Positions 8,641 through 16,443 of a stretch of DNA of 64,000 nucleotides are shown here, piece by piece. The notes under the pieces were generated by a model. That model saw only the letters and a program-made list of their open reading frames with translations, had not been told where the DNA came from and ran no database searches. Numbering within the stretch: position 1 is the first letter of the stretch; every line of letters begins with the position of its first letter. The stretch is taken from NCBI RefSeq assembly GCF_002078015.1, contig NZ_LWBP01000188.1, positions 372,001 to 436,000 of the forward strand, read 5' to 3'. The DNA is from Niastella populi. Its GTDB lineage: Bacteria; Bacteroidota; Bacteroidia; Chitinophagales; Chitinophagaceae. Position numbers and translations under genes: made by a program.

Positions 8641-9054
8641 TTTTGAAACAAGGCTAAATGTGAAAAATGCAACGGCTTAAAACATTGTGCCCGGGAAACT
8701 GGCTTGTTGAAATAAATGAGTTTCCGGTCACTACAGGGCATGCTGTATGGTAACGTGAGTATCAACGTCGCACCCTTACGGGGATAGGTTGGAAGAAAAA
8801 AACTGTACGGAGCCGTACAGGAAAAACCCCACGCACTATAGTAATCGCGCTTTGCGCAACTACATCAGCGAGTATTATGGTGAGATTTTTTTGCATTTTA
8901 AAGTGGTATGCTTTTAAATCAATGAATTTGACACCGCAAAGAAAAACACTTTTTTACAATAGTGGGGATTTTTAGTGTAAAATTTTAGCTAATTCTTCAA
9001 ATCACCGGTATCCAGCGGCTTGATCGCTGTTATTTGGTTATCTAACAGTTAATG
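8641..9054. other. Upstream region of the arginine operon, no gene
   Basis: 414 nt between the operon start and the hydrolase stop. It contains an 18-bp palindrome at 8803-8820. A minus-strand TAGCCTTG (8649-8656) resembles the -7 box with one mismatch, which would put the transcript start almost at the GNAT ATG. No ORF of substance was found. Confidence 0.5.
8803..8820. promoter_or_regulatory. Palindrome upstream of the arginine operon
   Basis: CTGTACGG and CCGTACAG are perfect complements separated by 2 bp. The site lies about 165 bp upstream of the operon's first ATG. It could be an operator for a dimeric regulator of arginine synthesis or a short RNA hairpin. No known consensus was matched. 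Confidence 0.3.
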
Positions 9055-9915
9055 CTAATGAATGTTCGCATAGGCTGCCTGCTTCAACAGGATGGCTTTC
9101 ACTACATCGGGCCGCTGCCATCTTACACGATGGCCGGCGCCTGGCAGCAGGATGAACTCGGCCTGTTTGCCCTGTAGCTGTTCCCGTGCAAAATCGAGAT
9201 TGGCCGGGTCAACGATCTTATCGGCATCGCCCTGAACCACGGTAACCGGCATATTGATCCGGCTCCAGTCGGGCAACAAGTTAGTCAGTTCGGCAACATG
9301 GGCATATTTTTCATCGGTTGCATGATTGACAAAGCGTGGTAACATCCAGCGCAATGGCCCGCGGTGGATCCAGGGGTTGAACCACCAGAACTTTTCTTTC
9401 TGCGGGTCAATAGCCGGCGCCAGCATAACAAGGTGATGGAAATTACCCGGGTACAGCACCGATATTTTTGCTGCAATGGCTGCGCCATACGAACTGCCAA
9501 GCACAACGCCGGTTTTGAACGAACGGTTCAGCTGTAGTGCTTCATGTATGGCTATGGCCTGGGTGGTAATGGAGGGCACTGCACTGCGTTTGTTCTTAAA
9601 ACGCGATTTGTTATATCCGGGGCGGTCAACCGATATGATGTGGTAATGTTGTTGAAGAACGGAGTCATCGAGTAAAGTGCGGTTGCCATACCAGGCACCC
9701 GGTGCGCCGTGAATAAGTAAAAGAGGGGGAAGTGTATCGGCGCCCGAAGTGGCGCAAAACAATGTAATTGAGTCGTTCTTTATGGTGAAATAGGCAGGCT
9801 GTGGCTTGTTTTTATAGAATTTCTTCAATTCCTTATCGGTCGTTACAAAACGGGTGAAACAGCCCGTACTGCCAATGCCGATAAATAACAGAAAGATCAA
9901 TCGAATCATACGCAC
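9055..9915 (-). CDS. Alpha/beta-hydrolase lipoprotein
   Basis: 286 aa. The N-terminal signal ends in a lipobox (GSTGC, Cys19), so the protein is predicted to be membrane-anchored on the periplasmic side. Hydrolase features are visible: oxyanion HGAPG (69-73), nucleophile elbow GSSYG with Ser142, an acid in GDADKIVDP (Asp232 or Asp236) and catalytic His262 in GAGHR. The substrate cannot be predicted; relatives include esterases, peptidases and haloperoxidase-like enzymes. It is transcribed in the same direction as, and downstream of, the GGGP synthase gene (107-nt gap). Confidence 0.85.
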   Translation of the reverse strand: MRMIRLIFLLFIGIGSTGCFTRFVTTDKELKKFYKNKPQPAYFTIKNDSITLFCATSGADTLPPLLLIHGAPGAWYGNRTLLDDSVLQQHYHIISVDRPGYNKSRFKNKRSAVPSITTQAIAIHEALQLNRSFKTGVVLGSSYGAAIAAKISVLYPGNFHHLVMLAPAIDPQKEKFWWFNPWIHRGPLRWMLPRFVNHATDEKYAHVAELTNLLPDWSRINMPVTVVQGDADKIVDPANLDFAREQLQGKQAEFILLPGAGHRVRWQRPDVVKAILLKQAAYANIH

Positions 9916-10022
9916 AAAACCACATTAGGGTGGTTCTGTAAATTAACATAAAGCAGGGAAAAAGGGTTTGGCAACAAAGGGAGATTTTCTGTGAATTATT
10001 TGTTACCGCTATGTAAATACCC

Positions 10023-10781
10023 TTAAACGACCTTGGTTGGAACCGAATGAATGGCCGCACTCATTTCCCTGATCAGTGAAGCGTCTTTTTCAATGGCATT
10101 GCCTATGACGATCACATCGGCGCCGGCTTTGCAGTTCCGATAGGCTTTTTCGGGGTCGGTAATACCGCCACCTATAACCAATGGCACTTCTATGATCTGG
10201 GCTACCTTCTCTATCATGGCTTCGGTAATGGGGCGTTTGGCGCCACTGCCTGCATCCATAAAGATGAGCTTCATGCCCAGCATTTCACCGGCCATGGCGG
10301 TGCACATGGCGATTTCATTTTTATCGGCCGGAACAGGTGCGGCATTGCTGATGTAGGAAACCGTAGTAGGAGCGCCGCCGTCAATGACCATGTAACCGGT
10401 TGAGATGATCTCGAGCCGGCTTTGTTTTACGAATGGGGCAGAAATAACATGCTGGCCGATCAGTAATTCGGCATTGCGCCCTGAGATCAGGGACAGGTAC
10501 AGCAACGCATCTGCATATGGAGTTATCTGGGAGGGACTGCCCGGGAAAAGGATCACCGGGATGTCGCAATTCTTTTTGATCTGTTGTACAACCTCATCGA
10601 GCCGGTTTGTGACAACCAGGCTGCCACCCACCAGCAGGTAATCGACCCGCGCTTCAGCGGCCAATGCTGTCAGTTCATCTATTTTTTCTACCGTTACTTT
10701 ATCTGGGTCAATCAGTACTGCAAATGACTTCTGTCCTTTCTCCTTATGTTGCAGTAGGGATTGATAAATGCGATTCGTCAT
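10023..10781 (-). CDS. Geranylgeranylglyceryl phosphate synthase, group II (PcrB/GGGPS family)
   Basis: Prenyltransferase with a TIM-barrel fold that makes an ether bond between glycerol-1-phosphate and a polyprenyl diphosphate. 252 aa. Family blocks are visible: FAVLIDPDK (residues 20-28), LVGGSLV, LFPGSP, and the phosphate-binding MDAGSGAK and IGGGITDPEKA loops. The family is best known from archaeal lipid synthesis; Bacteroidota carry group II members, some shown to be active. The physiological product in this group is unclear. No glycerol-1-phosphate dehydrogenase was seen in the window. Confidence 0.92.
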   Translation of the reverse strand: MTNRIYQSLLQHKEKGQKSFAVLIDPDKVTVEKIDELTALAAEARVDYLLVGGSLVVTNRLDEVVQQIKKNCDIPVILFPGSPSQITPYADALLYLSLISGRNAELLIGQHVISAPFVKQSRLEIISTGYMVIDGGAPTTVSYISNAAPVPADKNEIAMCTAMAGEMLGMKLIFMDAGSGAKRPITEAMIEKVAQIIEVPLVIGGGITDPEKAYRNCKAGADVIVIGNAIEKDASLIREMSAAIHSVPTKVV

Positions 10782-11443
10782 GCTGGGCTATTGGTGACTA
10801 CAAAAATGCAAAAAGTTTTCCAAAGGGGCGATAGGGGAGGGAAACTTTTACCATTAATTGTGTGTCAAAGCATTATATTTTGGGTTATTCAGTATTTGTT
10901 AGCAGGGCATTTAAAATGAACAGTTACCGGGTTCCAGATACCGGGGGAATACAAATGGGTACCAGCTACCAGTTTCCGGCGCATCATTAAGCAAGTTAAT
11001 AACAAATGGCAAGAGCCAGACCTAAAGCGAGGCCCGCCGGGTGATCCTGACTTCCTGAAACCTGTATTGGTTTTCCCTACTACCCGGAAACCGGCACCCG
11101 GCAACTGTATTTGTTTTCCCCGGAAACCGGGAACCGGCACCCGGTAACTGGTAACCGGCCACGCCCAACCATCCTCACTTTCAGTTGTTTAATATAAAAG
11201 CACGGCACAATAATTCCAGGCCCTAATAGATAGCATTTTTTTTGAAAATAACCTAATAAAAGTAATCAACAACGCACCGTATTCTGTGCAAAAATCGAGT
11301 AAAGCACACCCAGCTTGCATCTTAGTATTTTTAACATGGCTTTTCCACACCTGTGCATATTTCCGGGTCGGAAATTTGGCCTCAACTGGATATTTTCGTT
11401 ATCCCAGCCCTACTGTTATTAATCATTCTAAACAAAGCAACTT
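10782..11443. repeat. Intergenic region with CCGG-type word repeats upstream of the ribonucleotide reductase
   Basis: 662 nt without a gene. 10920-11160 is packed with variants of CCGGTAACTGG, AAACCGGCACCCGG and TTTTCCCCGGAAACCGGG. The same words recur at 27543-27640, 28877-28972 and, inverted, 48338-48387. 11160-11443 is the probable promoter region; a TATTTTCG near 11393 is one mismatch from the -7 box. A small inverted repeat (ATTTCC/GGAAAT, 11359-11375) is also present. No cobalamin riboswitch signature was seen. Confidence 0.65.
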
Positions 11444-14400
11444 ATGCCCAGCAAAAAGCAATCGAAAGGCCTGCAGTTCAATCGCCGCTTTACCAAGGAA
11501 GGAGTTTCTGTTTTTGACCAGTTCGATTACGACTACCGAACGTCGATCATCCGCAATCCCAGTGGGGAAGTTGTATTTGAAATGAATAACGTAGAGGTTC
11601 CCAAACACTGGAGCCAGATCGCTACCGATATTCTTGCTCAAAAGTATTTCCGCAAGGCAGGCGTTCCCCAGGCCGATGGCTCGCTGGGCCGTGAAACTTC
11701 CGTAAAACAGGTTGCCCACCGCCTTGCCAATTGCTGGCGCGTATGGGGTGAGAAATACGGGTATTTCGCTTCCGAAAAAGATGCTGTCATCTTCTACGAA
11801 GAACTGGTGCATTGCATACTTAATCAATCATGTACACCCAATAGTCCCCAATGGTTCAATACCGGTTTGTTTGAAAGCTATGGCATCAAGGGAAAACCCC
11901 AGGGGCACTACTATGTTGATGCCGAAGACGGCCAGTTAAAGAGATCAACTTCTGCATACGAGCGTCCGCAACCACACGCCTGTTTTATCTTAAGTGTTGA
12001 AGATGATCTGGTTAACGACGGCGGAATCATGGATCTGTGGATGCGTGAGGCCCGCATATTTAAATACGGCAGTGGCGTTGGAACCAACTTCTCTACCATC
12101 CGCGGCGAAGGCGAAAAATTAAGCGGCGGCGGAACTTCCAGCGGTTTAATGAGCTTTTTGAAGATCGGCGACCGCGCAGCTGGGGCTATCAAAAGCGGTG
12201 GCACTACCCGCCGGGCAGCCAAAATGGTTTGTCTCGATCTCGATCACCCCGAGATCATGGACTTCATCAACTGGAAAGTAGAAGAAGAAAAGAAAGTAGG
12301 CGCCCTCATCGCAGCCGGTTATCCCAGCGATTATGAAGGCGAGGCGTATAAAACGGTGAGCGGACAAAACTCAAACAACTCCATCCGCATACCCAATGAA
12401 TTTTTTGAAAAGCTCGATAGAAATGAAGATTGGGAACTGAAAGCAAGAACCGATGGTAAAGTAATGAAACGTATTCCGGCCCGTGAGGTTTGGAACCAGA
12501 TCTCATACGCCGCCTGGCGTTGCGCCGATCCCGGCACCCAGTATGATACTACCATCAATGAATGGCATACCAGTCCGAAGGGAGGCCGCATCAATGCTTC
12601 CAACCCATGCAGTGAATACATGTTCCTCGATAACACGGCCTGTAACCTGGCTTCGGCCAACCTGCGCCGTTTTTACAACGAGGCTACCAATGCATTCGAT
12701 GTAGAAGGTTTTGAATATGTATGCCGTTTGTGGACAGTGGTGCTCGAAGTGTCTGTGCTGATGGCGCAGTTCCCTTCAAAAGAAGTGGCGCAGCTGAGCT
12801 ACGATTACCGCACCCTGGGTTTGGGTTATGCCAACCTCGGTTCTATGTTAATGGTAATGGGCATTCCGTACGATAGCGAAGAGGCCCGCGGTATAGCCGG
12901 CGCCATTACCGCTATCATGACCGGAATTGCGTATAAAACGTCTGCCGAGCTGGCTTCTATCTTAGGGCCCTTTGCCCGGTTCGAAGAGAACAGGGACGAC
13001 ATGCTGCGCGTAATGCGTAATCACCGCCTGGCGGCTTATGATGCAGATGAATATGAAACACTGCACATTAAGCCACAGGGTATAAAAGCAAGATATTGTC
13101 CCGACTACCTGCTGAAAGCCGCAACCAAAGCGTGGGACGAAGCGGTACAGTTGGGCGAAAAATACGGTTACCGCAATGCCCAGGTTACAGTGATAGCGCC
13201 TACGGGCACCATTGGCCTGGTAATGGATTGCGATACCACCGGGGTAGAACCCGATTTTGCGCTGGTTAAATTTAAAAAACTCAGCGGCGGCGGATACTTC
13301 AAGATCATTAATCAATCGGTTCCCACCGCATTGAAGAACCTGGGTTATAATAGCCGCGAAATAGAATCGATAGTAAAATACGCTGTGGGTGCCGGCACTT
13401 TTGCAGGCGCTCCCCACATCAATCACCAAACGTTAAGCGAGAAAGGATTTATTGCCGAAGAAATTAAGAAGTTAGATGCAGCTGTAGCTTCCGCCTTTGA
13501 AATCGGATTCGTATTCAATGTTTACACGCTCGGGGAAGAGTGCCTGCAGCGACTGGGATTCAAACCTGAGCAATATTTTAATTTTGAATGGAGCCTGCTC
13601 GAAGCATTGGGCTTTACCGAGGAACAGATAGAAGCCGCCAATGATTATATCTGCGGTACAATGACCATCGAAGGCGCTCCGTTCTTAAAGGCCGATCATC
13701 TGCCCGTTTTTGACTGTGCCAACAAATGCGGTAAAAAGGGAGAACGTTACATTCATGCCCATGGCCATATTCGCATGATGGCTGCCGCGCAACCTTTCTT
13801 AAGTGGTGCTATTTCAAAGACCATTAACCTGCCCAATGAAGCAACGGTAGAAGAAATTGCCGATGCCTACATGATGAGCTGGAAACTTGGATTAAAAGCC
13901 TGCGCTTTATACCGCGATGGCAGCAAACTCAGCCAGCCCCTGAGCAATAAAAGCGATAAGAAGAAGAAAACGGAAGAAGAGACAAGCGAAAGCGCACCTG
14001 CCGCTGAACCAAAGGAGTCGAACATTATCGACCTTGGTAAGCTAACCATTGCCGAATTGCTGGGAGAAGTTCAAAAACGTGTACAGGCATCTCCCGATAC
14101 CAAATTGAAACGGGAACTGGCGCGTATTGTAGAACGCAGAACATTACCGGCAAAACGCCGTGGCTTTACGCAGAAAGCCAAAATAAACGGACAGGCATTG
14201 TTTTTACGCACCGGTGAGTACGGCGATCAAACAGTGGGAGAGATCTTCATCGATATGGCCAAAGAAGGCGCTACCATGCGCAGTATGCTCAACTGTTTTG
14301 CCATAGCTGTTTCTATCGGCTTGCAGTACGGCGTTCCCTTGGAAGAGTATGTAGAAAAGTTCGTGTTTACCCGTTTTGAGCCCGCAGGTATGGTAGATCA

Positions 14401-14812
14401 CCCGAACATCAAAAGCACCACATCTATCGTTGACTTTATCTTCCGTGCCCTCGCCTATGAGTACCTGGGCAGAACCGACCTGGTACATGTACTCGACAGG
14501 CCCGAAGTAATGAATACGGGCACCGATGAATGGGACGAAATTCCCACTTCACTGGAATACGAAAAAAAAACGCCACCATTAAGTGATGTGCGTGTGGTAC
14601 CCGGTAAACAGGCAAAAACGCCCGAAACGGAATCATTGAAACCGGTAAAAGCCACTGTTAAAAAAGCAGAAGTGGGCATAGACGCCATCAATGCGGCTGC
14701 GAAAAGCATGCAAAGCGATGCGCCGGCCTGCAATACCTGCGGACATATTACCATCCGTAGCGGAACCTGCTATAAGTGTCTCAATTGTGGTAATAGTATG
14801 GGCTGTAGTTAA
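11444..14812 (+). CDS. nrdJ: Vitamin B12-dependent (class II) ribonucleotide reductase
   Basis: Reduces ribonucleotides to deoxyribonucleotides using adenosylcobalamin. 1122 aa, a normal length for the long class II form. Redox cysteines appear as Cys180 (PHACF) and Cys400 (NTACNLAS), with active-site Asn387, Cys389 and Glu391 in NPCSE. The barrel loop APTGTIG is present. A low-complexity charged linker near residues 830-855 leads to the C-terminal domain. The tail has a cysteine-rich module (CNTC at 1096-1099, CYKCLNC at 1109-1115, Cys1121), probably zinc-binding and/or involved in re-reduction. Followed by a strong terminator. It is the only ribonucleotide reductase in the window. Confidence 0.97.
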   Translation: MPSKKQSKGLQFNRRFTKEGVSVFDQFDYDYRTSIIRNPSGEVVFEMNNVEVPKHWSQIATDILAQKYFRKAGVPQADGSLGRETSVKQVAHRLANCWRVWGEKYGYFASEKDAVIFYEELVHCILNQSCTPNSPQWFNTGLFESYGIKGKPQGHYYVDAEDGQLKRSTSAYERPQPHACFILSVEDDLVNDGGIMDLWMREARIFKYGSGVGTNFSTIRGEGEKLSGGGTSSGLMSFLKIGDRAAGAIKSGGTTRRAAKMVCLDLDHPEIMDFINWKVEEEKKVGALIAAGYPSDYEGEAYKTVSGQNSNNSIRIPNEFFEKLDRNEDWELKARTDGKVMKRIPAREVWNQISYAAWRCADPGTQYDTTINEWHTSPKGGRINASNPCSEYMFLDNTACNLASANLRRFYNEATNAFDVEGFEYVCRLWTVVLEVSVLMAQFPSKEVAQLSYDYRTLGLGYANLGSMLMVMGIPYDSEEARGIAGAITAIMTGIAYKTSAELASILGPFARFEENRDDMLRVMRNHRLAAYDADEYETLHIKPQGIKARYCPDYLLKAATKAWDEAVQLGEKYGYRNAQVTVIAPTGTIGLVMDCDTTGVEPDFALVKFKKLSGGGYFKIINQSVPTALKNLGYNSREIESIVKYAVGAGTFAGAPHINHQTLSEKGFIAEEIKKLDAAVASAFEIGFVFNVYTLGEECLQRLGFKPEQYFNFEWSLLEALGFTEEQIEAANDYICGTMTIEGAPFLKADHLPVFDCANKCGKKGERYIHAHGHIRMMAAAQPFLSGAISKTINLPNEATVEEIADAYMMSWKLGLKACALYRDGSKLSQPLSNKSDKKKKTEEETSESAPAAEPKESNIIDLGKLTIAELLGEVQKRVQASPDTKLKRELARIVERRTLPAKRRGFTQKAKINGQALFLRTGEYGDQTVGEIFIDMAKEGATMRSMLNCFAIAVSIGLQYGVPLEEYVEKFVFTRFEPAGMVDHPNIKSTTSIVDFIFRALAYEYLGRTDLVHVLDRPEVMNTGTDEWDEIPTSLEYEKKTPPLSDVRVVPGKQAKTPETESLKPVKATVKKAEVGIDAINAAAKSMQSDAPACNTCGHITIRSGTCYKCLNCGNSMGCS

Positions 14813-14964
14813 TGTTAATGAGATTCCCGAACGCAAGTACCCGTTCCAATATCCTGCTCCCCCTGTCACACAACCGGGAGCGGCCAGCAACAGCCAGGTT
14901 ACCGAAACCGTTGTTGCCCGGCGCATAACAAGCTAATTTTGGACGGTTATTTTTCATAAACTTC

Positions 14965-14998
14965 AATCCGCTCATTTTTATGGGCGGATTTTTTTTTG
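14965..14998 (+). terminator. Rho-independent terminator after nrdJ
   Basis: Stem AATCCGC (14965-14971) with GCGGATT (14984-14990), 12-nt loop, then an uninterrupted T-run to 14997. Lies about 150 nt after the nrdJ stop. Confidence 0.8.
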
Positions 14999-15064
14999 AA
15001 AGCCATTGGGGCGTTGAAACGCAATAGCAACCCGGCATAAGTAAAGATCTTTGCGGTTCTGCTC

Positions 15065-15139
15065 AATTCAATTACCGCAGTGTTCAATTCCATTACAAGC
15101 CTGTGATAATTGAATTACAGACACGACTAATTAAATTAC
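15065..15139. repeat. Four phased copies of AATTNAATTAC
   Basis: Copies start at 15065 (AATTCAATTAC), 15086 (AATTCCATTAC), 15108 (AATTGAATTAC) and 15129 (AATTAAATTAC). Intervals are 21, 22 and 21 bp, two turns of the helix, so all copies face the same side of DNA. The intervening sequences are unrelated to each other. This resembles a cooperative protein-binding array. A 16-bp palindrome follows at 15173-15188. Confidence 0.65.
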
Positions 15140-15172
15140 ATTCTCACAAAAAGAAGCGTATTGGTTTAGTAT

Positions 15173-15188
15173 TTGATTTGCAAATCAA
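15173..15188. promoter_or_regulatory. 16-bp perfect palindrome
   Basis: TTGATTTG followed directly by CAAATCAA. It lies 34 bp after the last copy of the AATT array and about 190 bp before a small lipoprotein reading frame. It may be an operator; no function can be read from it alone. Confidence 0.35.
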
Positions 15189-15196
15189 TTCATTAT

Positions 15197-15239
15197 AAAA
15201 TGGCTGTTTCCTTCTCCCCTTTAAATACGGCCATTTTTT
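15197..15239 (+). terminator. Possible terminator hairpin
   Basis: AAAATGGC (15197-15204) pairs with GCCATTTT (15230-15237), with a 25-nt loop and a short T-tail. The long loop makes it weaker than its neighbours. No gene ends just upstream on the plus strand, apart from nrdJ, which already has its own terminator. Confidence 0.35.
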
Positions 15240-15375
15240 ACGGGTTTCTGCTTTTGGCTGCTGCTTTTATTCTTTACCCTTGCGCCTTCCTTTAGCATTT
15301 CTTTATATGTTTTCAAATATCGATCTCACCGAAACCTCCGTTTAGGCTTTATATAAAACCCAGCCCGTTGCACAA

Positions 15376-15515
15376 ATGAAAATGAAAACCTTTGTATTAC
15401 TAACGATCACTACCGCCATGCTGGCTTCCTCCTGCAACCGGTATATAACAACTACCGAAGCGGCAAATGGAAAGGCCCGGTGTGGAAGAATGCTTCGCTG
15501 ATTATTAATTTATAA
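15376..15515 (+). pseudogene. Small lipoprotein gene with a 2-nt frameshift at a TA repeat
   Basis: Read directly, ATG at 15376 gives a 41-aa product with a signal peptide and lipobox (LASSC), but a tail of poor composition ending at 15501. At the dinucleotide run TATATA just after the Cys-Asn-Arg codons, removing one TA restores a frame reading CNRYNNYRSGKWKGPVWKN followed by ASLIINL and a stop at 15515. That reading is much more protein-like and ends just before a strong terminator. Either a recent frameshift, a phase-variable switch or a sequencing error. The repaired product would be about 45 aa and membrane-anchored. Confidence 0.5.
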
Positions 15516-15521
15516 AATAGT

Positions 15522-15570
15522 ACCTGCGCGATAACCCACCGGAATTTGGGTAAACCGCGCAGGTTTTTTA
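15522..15570 (+). terminator. Strong terminator after the small lipoprotein frame
   Basis: ACCTGCGCG (15522-15530) pairs perfectly with CGCGCAGGT (15556-15564), with an inner ACCCA/TGGGT stem, then a T-run to 15569. Its position 7 nt after the repaired stop codon supports that frame being a real gene. Confidence 0.85.
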
Positions 15571-15639
15571 TGCTGCTGCATTAACCGTCCGCAAAAAATA
15601 CCCGATCACCCTGGTGCCTGCGGTGGTGTTGAAATGATG

Positions 15640-15898
15640 CTTTTTTGTTGTTAACGGAATGGTAATCAGCTGGTTGATTGATGTTCCCCCGTTTCAATAG
15701 CACCACAAAGTGGTATTGCTATCCCCCTTTTTCCGAAGTAGGTTTGCAGAAGAAAATTTGCCCTCTGCACTAAGATATTTATAACTGTAATTACTAAACC
15801 TCAAGTATAGCCACGAAGTACAATTTTTGCTCCCGCGAAAGCGGGATTGTTTCATGTGCACTGCTGGACAGGGTTCATTAATTTGAACCCTGTTTTTT
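15640..15898 (+). ncRNA. Candidate structured RNA ending in an orphan terminator
   Basis: No ORF is present, yet 15868-15898 is a textbook terminator. Upstream are a bulged hairpin near 15697-15722 (AGCACCAC/GTGGTATTGCT) and a GNRA-capped hairpin TCCCGC-GAAA-GCGGGA at 15831-15846. A TTTG followed 19 nt later by TATAACTG (two mismatches to the -7 box) near 15760-15790 might start a transcript of about 110 nt. Start and strand are inferred; the terminator is seen. Confidence 0.3.
15868..15898 (+). terminator. Orphan rho-independent terminator
   Basis: ACAGGGTTCA (15868-15877) pairs perfectly with TGAACCCTGT (15884-15893), 6-nt loop, then a T-run. It lies 56 nt before the YcxB-like gene, and no plus-strand gene precedes it, so it either ends a small RNA or attenuates transcription into the next gene. 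Confidence 0.75.
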
Positions 15899-15953
15899 AA
15901 CTTCCGCTTAGCTTGGAATCCTTACTTTTACGCCCTTAATGGGGGAAAACTGA

Positions 15954-16433
15954 ATGACAGTACAATTTGGTTATGATAAAAAGCAGGTGATCCAGGCTTT
16001 ACGGTATCACTTTTTAATGCGTCCCGAAATCAAGATACTACTGATCCTGATCAATGTATTTGCGATTACTTCGGCCATATTATTTGCCCTGAAGAAAATT
16101 CAGCCTGTTTCTTTTTTGATATTTTCTTTTTTGTGGTTCCTGCTGATGCTGGTTATCTGGCGCATTTTGCCGGGTAGCATTTACCGCCGGTCGCTCACCT
16201 TCCAGGACCATTTCATCATGCATCTTGATGAGGAGAATGTTATACTGGAGACCGGCAAAGGCTCCAAAGGCTGGCCCTGGAACCGGTTCAGTTACTTTTT
16301 GGAAAGCCCTTATTTTTTTCACCTGTACTTCGACGCCCGCTCGTTTTTCCTGGTACCGAAAGATGCCTTTGAATCAATAACCGCCCTGCAGGATGTGAGG
16401 GAGTTGTTGAGGAAGAAGCTGGGGAAGAAATAA
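15954..16433 (+). CDS. YcxB-like membrane protein
   Basis: 159 aa. Two hydrophobic segments (about residues 27-46 and 51-70) are followed by a soluble beta-rich domain (FQDHFIMHLDEENVILETG, then a Trp-Pro-Trp motif and FLVPKDAF), which is the YcxB-like domain layout. Probably an inner-membrane protein; its role is not established. It runs convergently with gldB, whose stop is only 10 nt away. Confidence 0.7.
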   Translation: MTVQFGYDKKQVIQALRYHFLMRPEIKILLILINVFAITSAILFALKKIQPVSFLIFSFLWFLLMLVIWRILPGSIYRRSLTFQDHFIMHLDEENVILETGKGSKGWPWNRFSYFLESPYFFHLYFDARSFFLVPKDAFESITALQDVRELLRKKLGKK

Positions 16434-16443
16434 CCCCCGGGTA

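Noticed and set aside
8649-8656. TAGCCTTG as the arginine operon promoter
   Set aside because: One mismatch in the -7 box, no -33 TTTG at the right distance and almost no leader; left as a remark only.
8717-8788. 23-codon frame upstream of the arginine operon, possible leader peptide
   Set aside because: On the opposite strand to the operon and without clustered arginine codons, so not an attenuation leader.
11160-11443. Cobalamin riboswitch upstream of the B12-dependent reductase
   Set aside because: Looked for the conserved B12 box and pairing elements; none recognised.
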